A stretch of DNA of 64,000 nucleotides from the NCBI GenBank assembly GCA_900708905.1, contig CAADRB010000016.1, positions 896,513 to 960,512 of the forward strand. Reading direction: 5' to 3'. This document shows positions 53,201 to 61,400 of this stretch, one piece after another. Origin of the DNA: Hymenolepis diminuta (lineage: Eukaryota; Platyhelminthes; Cestoda; Cyclophyllidea; Hymenolepididae). The notes beneath the pieces are model-generated. The model made no database searches. It worked only from the letters and a program-made list of their open reading frames with translations, and was not told the DNA's origin. A program made the position numbers and the translations under genes. The number at the start of each line of letters is the position of its first letter. Position 1 is the stretch's first letter.

Positions 53201-53843
53201 GCGTGTCCTTCAATTCCCACTGACATACTATCAGCGATATGTCAAGAGGCGTTTTCCTGATGTTACTATTCTTTAAGAATGAAAATGAATTAAAAATAAA
53301 TGTTAAACAATCTAAATATCATTTGTAAATTAAATGTAAATCTTAGTGAGAAAAAAATTGAATTTTATTTTCAAGATTTTCTTTTTGTTGAAAATAATAC
53401 ATCGCAATTTAGGAAAACTGTGCCTGTTAACTTCCCAAAATTTCAATTATCACTAGAGGAAATCATTAAATTTAATTATGATAAATTAAATATTAGAAAA
53501 AAGTTTTTATTTTTGCAAATTACATTTTATGGATCTAGTATTTTGTTAATACTTACCCACAAAGTTCATTGACCTTTTTCAGTAATGTTTTAAAAGCCTT
53601 TCCCTCCTTTTCTCTGATTTCCTGTACGAAAACTCCATCAAATCTGCAAATAATCTTTATAAATACTTATTGATCAATCAAATTGTTCTATTCTACATTT
53701 GCCAGAATATTCATAACATCCTCCTTCTTCGATTTTGTAATGCCAAAGACTTGTATATTAAAGGTGGCCAATTTTAGGTTTTGTTCCGACGGCGGAACAA
53801 AAACTAGAAGGAGAATAGATAGCAAAATGAAGGACAAGTGCAT
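47201..53843 (-). CDS. DNASE1: Secreted deoxyribonuclease I (DNase I), complete, 8 exons
   Basis: Ca2+/Mg2+-dependent endonuclease cutting double-stranded DNA, of the exonuclease-endonuclease-phosphatase fold; secreted. Exons in transcript order: 53843-53697, 53654-53557, 50939-50853, 50651-50555, 50444-50331, 48644-48490, 47418-47328, 47248-47201. All introns are GT...AG, phases match, and the sum is 837 nt (278 residues; human precursor 282). Residues 1-21 form a signal peptide (hydrophobic LLSILLLVFV); the mature start NLKLATFNIQ aligns with vertebrate DNase I. Visible catalytic or metal residues: N29 (FNIQ), E61 and R63 (VQEIR), E104 (KEQ), H154, D188 and N190 (GDMNA), D232 (CAYD), H270 (SDHYPVE). 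Cysteines C193 and C229 match the conserved disulfide. The small CEPC loop is absent and the usual Tyr before KE is Ile102. N125 lies in an NVT glycosylation sequon. Introns are 42, 2617, 201, 110, 1686, 1071 and 79 nt; the large ones hold repeats. The family is certain; the first acceptor is the least sure junction. Confidence 0.97.
47573..47951 (+). mobile_element. Family B solo-LTR-like repeat, copy 1 (DNase I intron 6)
   Basis: About 380 bp and richer in G+C than its flanks. Order of parts: CCTCAACCAATCACC (CCAAT box), GATCCCTGCAG, TTTGTATTTAATGAC (TATA-like), TTAATAAACCCTC (poly(A)-like), then GCTTAGCTAATTTGGGAG, GGACTGCTTAGGAGGATTA and an end TGGTGTAGCATCCGCTACA. The layout is that of an LTR with TG...CA ends. 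No primer site or coding part adjoins it. It is antisense to the DNase I gene. The left edge is uncertain. Confidence 0.6.
48690..49025 (-). repeat. Dispersed repeat family C, copy (-), in DNase I intron 5
   Basis: Reverse orientation. On the plus strand: CAGAAAGTCCAACAAATGAT, GGGTCCAGATTGTACAATAT, then CTTGATGTTCTGCCTTGTCA and TCTTCCAATGGTCGAGAAAG. The same order is seen in the copies at 54250, 55985 and 59570. It begins about 50 nt from exon 6 of DNase I. Confidence 0.45.
49388..49690 (+). mobile_element. Family B solo-LTR-like repeat, copy 2 (DNase I intron 5)
   Basis: Shares with copies 1 and 3 CCTCAGCCAATCAGCA, ATATCCCTGCAG, GTAGCGTCATTTGTATTTAG, TCAATAAATTCCCTC, GGCTAATTTCGGGAGCAAAT and GGACTGCTTTGGAGGAT. 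The right end fades near 49690 without the terminal GCTACA, so it is probably truncated. Same orientation as the other copies. Confidence 0.6.
52290..52450 (+). repeat. Dispersed repeat family C, right-end fragment (+)
   Basis: Only the right part is recognisable: a pyrimidine-rich lead (TTCTACTTCTCCTCGATCCC), then TCTGATGTTTTCCCACAATG, AAAATCTGTAATACT. It lies in DNase I intron 2, just left of family B copy 3. Confidence 0.35.
52565..52885 (+). mobile_element. Family B solo-LTR-like repeat, copy 3 (DNase I intron 2)
   Basis: Best preserved right end: GGCATTTTGGTGTAGTCTCC then GCTACA, as in copy 1. It has CCTCAGCCAATCAGCA, TTGTATTTAAGGACC (TATA-like), GATCAATAAACTCTC (poly(A)-like) and CTAATTTCGGGAGCAAATTT. 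An open frame over its right part (52810-53046) is not a gene. Confidence 0.6.
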
Positions 53844-53880
53844 AACGACCCTGACAATGCTAGTGCTAAAATGGGTATTT

Positions 53881-53957
53881 CCGTATTTAACTGTTTCTAC
53901 ACGCTCATTTAACCTACGTATAACTGAAATGTAGCTTCATCTGATTGGTTGACGTCA
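53881..53957 (-). promoter_or_regulatory. DNase I proximal promoter: CRE plus CCAAT box
   Basis: Upstream of the DNase I start codon, the gene strand has a full CRE palindrome TGACGTCA (53950-53957) directly followed by AACCAATCAG (53941-53950), which fits the NF-Y consensus. They lie about 100 nt before the ATG. A weak TATA-like TTAAATA lies near 53884-53890. CRE next to CCAAT is a common core-promoter arrangement, so CREB/ATF and NF-Y control is inferred from sequence only. Confidence 0.55.
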
Positions 53958-54249
53958 ATTAAATCTCAATGTGAACTTAAGTCCAATCTCTTAAAAGTAA
54001 TTTGCTTGATTAACCTAAAAGATCAAGCATACTATACATGGATGCACCTGTGTGCGTATTGCACTTCTTTTATAGAGAAGTAAATTGAGAAATCATTGAG
54101 AATCGTTGAGAAGTAAAAACTGAGATTTATTGCAGTTCTAACCAGAGAAATTACGGAACAAATCCTTTGTCAGAAATCGTCTAGCCGGACATTTATTATT
54201 TTACCTGCTCTTAATATCCCAATTTAAATAAATCTCAGTTATTTTAAAA

Positions 54250-54560
54250 TCACTATATTCATTAATGTTACCCGCAGTGATATAAGAATTTGCAATTCTT
54301 AATTGTGGGAAGAAGCAGAAATTGTTGAGAGAAGAGTCTAACAAATGATAAAGGGAAGGAAATCAAAAGATCAGGTATCAGGGTCTTGTTTCATTTGATT
54401 TCTAGATTCGGACAGTGGAATATTTACTAATTTGGTTGTCTACGCATCAAAATCAAAGTAACATTATTCAGTGCTTTAATGACTGATTTTTTGATCATGA
54501 TAGTCACAACTTTAACTTGCCCCCCAATGATTGAGAAAACAAAGCGATCTTACAAAATAT
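54250..54560 (-). repeat. Dispersed repeat family C, copy (-), between DNase I and TRPM
   Basis: Plus-strand landmarks: TTAATTGTGGGAAGAAGCAG (complement of the family right end), GAGTCTAACAAATGATAAAG, ATTTGATTTCTAGATTCGG, TTTGATCATGATAGTCACAA and CAATGATTGAGAAAACAAAG. Confidence 0.5.
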
Positions 54561-55375
54561 TTACCACCTTACAGTCACATAGTCACATCAGAGATGGGAT
54601 AGGTTAGAACAATTTTAAAAATAAAATGTAATAATTAAAAAGGCTGATTTGGATGTTTTTGATCTACTTTACCGTTCTAGAGCTAGTTATTGCTTTTCCC
54701 ATCCCAGTCTGGACACAGTCTGGTTTTGTTCTAATGTTGTCTGGTCAGAAAGCCAATCCTTCCCCCTGAATCACAATCTTTATCAGTTATAGGAAGGCAA
54801 TACAATGATTTAAAGTGCATCCGAAATGCAGTATCAGTGCCACGTCGCAGCCATCCTACGTTCACGTCATAACTATGGCATGACCAAATAAACAATCTAG
54901 CATCGATAGGTCCATTGTCTGACCAGTCAAATTCGGCTTCACTAATTATTTTGCTTCTCTGGTCAACCCCTATCCGACCAAACCTATTTCAAATGTATAG
55001 ATACATTCTTAATTACATTAATATAGCAGTAGACTAGCCTTGTCTAGCCTAGCCTGTGCAATTGTTGAAGTCTTCATAACAGAAGGCCAGACCATATATT
55101 ACAGCATTAAGCCTGTTAATTAAACACGACTTTGTCCTTGGTAGTCAACCAGGTTTGAGCAACTCTGTTATCTCTGTGGGTACTTTAAGATTTAATCGCG
55201 GCGATCTATTATATATTTGTAGCTTCCAAAAATTCCATCATATATGAAGTTGAAAAGAAAGTCAACATTTTCTTCTAAATAAAAAATCTATTTATGTGGC
55301 ACAAAGAGGGGCGTTAAATAAGTAATTCATCCCCAAAAGGGGAGACATCATAGCACAATAAAGAATGGTAAAGGT

Positions 55376-55381
55376 TTTAAT
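55376..55381 (-). terminator. Possible variant polyadenylation signal ATTAAA of TRPM gene
   Basis: ATTAAA lies about 31 nt past the TRPM stop codon (TAA at 55412-55414, minus strand). I saw no canonical AATAAA in the next 150 nt or so. ATTAAA is the commonest natural variant, but in DNA this AT-rich it may occur by chance. Confidence 0.3.
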
Positions 55382-55411
55382 TAAAAGTTAGGAAATTCCA
55401 AATCTCTCTTC

Positions 55412-58400
55412 TTAGAGTTTCTTCCTGCGTCTCAATCCATCCGACTCACTCATAATAGGCTGAGAATTATTCTTGAGCAACCACAGAACAGATTCAAGTA
55501 GAGCAGGGTCACCATTTTCTAAGACAGTGTTTATTTGATCACTACCTATTTCTGGAACTAGCATAGATATCTGGTTCTTGTATCCATATATTTGGGAGAG
55601 AACTTCCTCTTGACTTGTTAGTACCTCATCTCCCATGACCCGGATCTGTCCACGAAGTTTCTGCTGTCCGAGGTAGATTTCTGAGAGACGATATTGCATT
55701 GCGGCCATACTGATTGTCAAAAAGAAAAATAAACAAATGAGAGATTAATTTATGACTTTTGGATTAAAGCTGTGCAAATCTCACTAAATTTATAATGCTA
55801 CATATGAAATAGGTCCAGATACCTCTTTATAACGTCGGGAAGGTCTGTGTATCGCAGACATTTGACCCAGAGGAATGTTTAAAGTTCAATATCTATTCAG
55901 TTATTTTACGCCGAGTAGTCTTTTTAATGCTGATAAGAACTAAAAAGTCAATTATTACTACTCACGGTAAAAATACTTCGAACTTCTCAATTTCTGTTAA
56001 TAGAAAGGTCAACAAATAATAAGGGAGAGGGAATCAAAATGGTACTGTGATCAACATCAATTTACTAAAATACCTTAGTTTTAAAATTCCTTCCTTGGAT
56101 TGCAGAAAATGCTTGTTTATGACATCCAGTGCTTTTTGAAAAATTTCTTAATCATGATGGTCAGTTTTGCCACTTCAATTCACTTTTTCTTCCCAAGGTT
56201 GAGAAAACAAAATGATCTTAAGTGATCAAAGATGAGATAGCTGAATCACATTCAACGAACGTTTAGGAAATTGTGGTGGAAGTCTGTAACTCCCAAGATG
56301 GGAGTGAAGTTATCATCATTTAAACCTTGTCAGTCAAGCTTACGCTTTCTTATGGAACCAAACGAATTTGAGCTAGTTGTTATTAGTAATTCTCAAATGA
56401 ATGCAAGATTTCATTCTTGAAAATCAACAACTGCCACAATTTCCAGCCACTTACCTTGAAAGCTAAGCTCTAATCGAATGATCCCGAAATCTTAGGGGGA
56501 TAAAGAGTTTAAGGATTAAGAGACTTTAACTGCAACTGGAGCGAAGTGGAAATCTTGTTCTCAACTTTGAAATCACCAATTTACCTCTTTACTCTGCTCC
56601 ATGAATATTTAATTAGAAGCTATGTACTTCATGTTTTTAATGGATTTATTATATAAAAAAACTGCAATACATATGAATGAATTCATGAATGTGTATCTCA
56701 CATAGAGCTGATGCTTTCTAGTTTCACTTTGGGTCGTTTATTTTCGTTGTCCTTTATCTCTCGACAGTAATCTTGGACGCATTCCTCTTCAAAATCATGC
56801 AACTTCTCGACTTCCTCCTTCTTTAAGAAAAGCTCTGAAATGTAATGAAAAAAAATTATTGGCAAATTGGTATTTTTAATTCCATTTGCATTTGGCAACT
56901 CGAAAAACCCTGATAAAATTGGTAACCGTTGAGTGAAATATAATGAGCTCTACCGCGTTTGAAATGTCTTGACTACTCCCTGCTCTCAACTGTAACAAGA
57001 TACTTTTAGAAAAATATGGCTCAGTAAATCATATCCCTCCAATTGTAACTGAGAATTTAGATGAGATAGGGCTCATTTGTATGCGCTGACTTCATAATCA
57101 ACTCGAACACGATATCCCCTCGTTTTGATCTTTTCTGTGTTCGGATGCTTTCCCATGATCAAACTCATAAAAGTTTATTGCTTTGTCATGCCAAATATCA
57201 TCACAGCCCAATTTCCGGTTTCATGAAAACAATTTATGGATTTCAAAAAGTGATATGAATAAAAGGCAGGATTTTCAATCGGTGGTTAGTATTCAGTTCA
57301 TTTAATCAAAGGACTAAATATGATTGACACCTATCACTTCATTGAATAAGAGTTATCTTTTTCGTTCTCCTCAGTGATGTTTAAGTAAATACCGCTTAAC
57401 CTCCGACCCCTAGATCCGGCTATATTATTTTGAAACTCTTCTTCTTTCCCTTGTAAATCCTGAGCTTTGGAATTAGCAAGTACTTTCTAGAGCTCAGCTC
57501 AGTTCAAGCTTTAATTTCCGACATATAATTCCTTTAGCAGTTACTTGTAGATCCAAAGAACAAAACCCCAAATATTCTCATTGTCACTGACAGAAACCAT
57601 ATCTACTTTGGCTTACGTCAGTGACGTAGCGGTGCTGGCCTACATGTCTGGAAAGTGAGACGCCATGAGCTCTAGAAGTTATGGTTGAAATCTAGTCAAG
57701 ATAGTGGTAGTAGCATTCGAATTTTATATTAATATGGCTCTAAGATGCTACACATGTAAGATGAGTTTTCGGAGTCCTCTGGACTAGAAGCTTATCTTAC
57801 TTACTTATTTCGTTTTGACATCATCATTACCACAATTTGTCGTAGCTCAACTCTCGTGAGCTCTGCCACATTAAAAAATAGATGCTAGTCTTATTTATCT
57901 GATCATAGCCGTAAGAAAACACAAATTAAACGTGGTAGCATGACCTGCTACTCACTTAAAAAATTCGATAAAAAATCACCGAATATTGCGAGCATGATAT
58001 TACCCAGAGATCTAGCAGACAAATCTTTAATATAAACACGTATGAAATATAAAAATTAAAGCCCCATTTATTTAAATATCTTACGAAGCTCTGCTATCTT
58101 AAATTGTTTAGCTTTTCATCTCTTCTGTATTTAAACTGTAAGCCGTGGAACATCTGATGAGATTCTTTGCGTTCTCAACCTTCGGAAGATAAGGTGAAAT
58201 GAACTGGCAAGATCGACCCTTCTTGAATGAAAATCGGGTCAATAAGCACTGAACATCGTAGAAAAGCATTATTGTAGTCCAGGAACGAAGCATTAAATTT
58301 GAATTTCGAAACCTAAGCCACCCGTTAAGTAAGTATGAAGCAAGACTTTTTGACACTTTGACGTTGCTCTCCGTATCTTTTTATTCCAGCTCCTTTATTA

Positions 58401-61400
58401 TTTATTCGACTCCCTATTAACTGATTTCAGTTGCTTCCCACAGAACTCGTAAATTTTTTCTTATTCCTCTTGGTTATGATAACGGAATAAGATCGTATCA
58501 AATATACGAATTGAACAAAAGGATACATAGCTTACAAATTCTAATATTTTGACGTGTGAGCTCAGCGAGGCCTCATAATAATTTCTTTACTCCGATATTC
58601 TTTTACGGTTTTGATTTGCATTAATGAAAATATTTACTCTTTATTTCGTTGGATTACCTTGAATTTTGAGTATTTGTATGAAAGTACATATCCGGCAGCG
58701 CAGAATATAAGAAGAGTGTTTGCATGGCCTATTAAAATGTGTAGGAGACCTTTTTGATTTGTCATGTTTAATAAAAGATGACCTACCAAAGTCAAGTAAG
58801 TTTCGGTTTGTTCTCGAGATAGCAGGGATGAATTTATGTCTAACGGTTCAGAATAATGAATTCGGCGATCTAATACCCGGCACATAGATGCCACACGACA
58901 ACCAGTCACCCAAGGAGACAATGACAATTAGACATAGTTAACGTCTCACGAATAAGCATTTATATTTAAGCAAAATATTTTAATTTATAAATTGAAGTGG
59001 TGGCTCTGCTGGCCTCCTTTTGAACTGTTCCAGTGACCTGACATATCCCATGTAACCCCGGTTTACATCATATTACAGCAGTCTGATATATAGTTTAACC
59101 GAACTTACTCAAACCACCTGAGTGCTGATTGCCACCAGCCATTGCAGTTCCAGGAGCAAAAATGTGGCCAATATCAAAGGAATTTTTATGATGATCAGAC
59201 GAGGAGGAATAAGCACTACTTGATGAGGAGGAGGAGGAGGACGAGGAGGACTTAGAACTAGTGGAAGATGTGGAACAAGAACGTCGTCTGCAACAAACCT
59301 TCCGCAATTTTTTCGGTATATTCTGACAGAATTTCCGACACTTTCGCGTTAGTCTTGCACAGCGTCGGCAGCGACACTTCATTTGACAACGTCTACAACG
59401 CAGAAGGATAAAGAAGAAGTGATTTATTAAAGTCGGATAACTCTCTTAAATCTTAAAATATTTAATGAAATTGTCTGATTGTTTTGTTCCATATGTACGT
59501 AGAGCGATTAATAATAATATTGATATTTTGGCACGTAGAGACGGAGATAAATTTTTCATTGCGGAAATGCAATAGAAATCGGATAAGGTTCAATAAGTGA
59601 TAAAGAGAGGAGATCGTAAAAAGAATGTCAAATGTGCCATTTCATTTGACTTTAAGATTCTATTTACATACAATTCACTTAGTTGGAGGTACATTGTTTC
59701 GTCTTCTGAAATTCGAATTTTATTTGCAATCTTCTGTGCTTATGAACCTGTCATTTAAGTATGATGGTAGGTCATGCCACTTTAATTCATTTTTTCTTAT
59801 AAAGGCTGAAAAAAGTAGTAAAATCTTACATGATTTTAGCACATTAGAACTCACAGGAAGGAACTCAATCAAGGTGAACTCTAATAAATTTGAACTGGTG
59901 TTTCGCCAACTGACCTCTACCTACTGAGCTTTACTCTCCCTCTCAATCATTCACAAGATTGTTGCTTCCTCCCTATTCTTGCCTAATGCCACTATTCAAT
60001 CATCGACCCTGTCTCTTTTCTGTCTTGTGGTAGCTGGACTAATAAAGATGAGACGGACTTAAATAGTTTTCTCTAATCTACATTGATTTACTCGCTTTAA
60101 ATAAGAGTCTCTTCTAACACTGAAAACACAAAAATAAACCAAACAAAATAATACCTGTAGATGTTTCGACCAATGGCGTAGATCCAGGAGATGACCACGA
60201 AGGGTGGTGGAATAAGTGGTCGCGATTCATAGCCAATAATAATCGAGTACCGAAGGTACTTGTAATTCAGCTCTGATTTAGCAAGCTCTCTCGCGTAGAT
60301 GCCGTTGAATACGGCAATAATCACGCTCAGCATAAGAACAATTGAATAGAGAAGATAAGCAACATCTAAGATTGGAACCATTTCATAGAGCGGAGTCTCG
60401 GTTAAATTCACTCCCCAGTCTTTGGCTGCAAATTAGGCATGAAAATATATTATTAAATATCATTACTACTGAAATCAATTAAGTACATATTAACTTACGA
60501 TCGATTTCAGGCGCGTAGACTTCACCATAGAGCATGAAGTAGGGTTCTAAGAGGACATTTTTGAATGCTTCCAGGGATAATTCAGTGCGATTCATCACCA
60601 TGATACCTTCTCGAAGGGCTCCAAAAGCCAGTAGAGGAATGAAAAGCAAACTTAGCAGTGGAATCATAGCTCGCAACATGGTGACGATCAGATAGATATA
60701 AGGTCCCGAAAAATGCCATATTTGCATTAGTTCCATAAATCGCATTGTCCAAAATAGACAACAGCAAAGAAGTGTGTTTCTGCCCCATAGAAAGATCATA
60801 TGATCTCTTAATCCTACCAACCGAACAATTACTCCAATTACCGAGATGAAACTGAGAATGAAATCATATACGTTCCAGAATGAAGAGAGAAATACTCGCA
60901 TCTTTTGACAGTAGTTGACACCCGGTGATAAATTAACCTATCAAAATGAAAAAATAAACAGAAATTCAGAAATTTTGAGAATTTATTAAGGAATATTGCT
61001 TACTTCTCGAAATTTGTCAATAGTATACGTGATGATATGAAGATAGATGTACATTTCCAATCCGTTTAAACTCTGATAAGGTACGGTTATCAGACTGTAA
61101 CATACAAACATCAACAAAAATACTAGGTAAAGGAGCTGAAATGAAATGCGAAGAAAAGTTAGAAATTGAGCAAAGAAATGTTACTGAGTAAGTATAAACA
61201 GAAACCTACCAAATGTAGATAGAATCTTGTAACTGGAGCGGAGAAGAATTCGTAGATCTTCTTACCCCATGAAAGCTGGTGTTGGTGAGGTTCAAAAGAG
61301 GCCAGGCCATCAGTAACCCCATTAGGGTCTCCTGTGGTTCCCACATATCCAAATGGTGCATTTCCGGATGTAATAGTTCCCCCAGCATAACTGAGCGCCT

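Noticed and set aside
59625..59927. Plus-strand 100-codon frame
   Set aside because: Lies over a family C repeat in a TRPM intron; other copies of the repeat do not keep the frame.
60582..60788. Second minus-strand frame over the TRPM pore exon (and similar ones at 61206-61415 and 63567-63758)
   Set aside because: Out-of-frame shadows of real TRPM exons; the true frames join in phase across introns.
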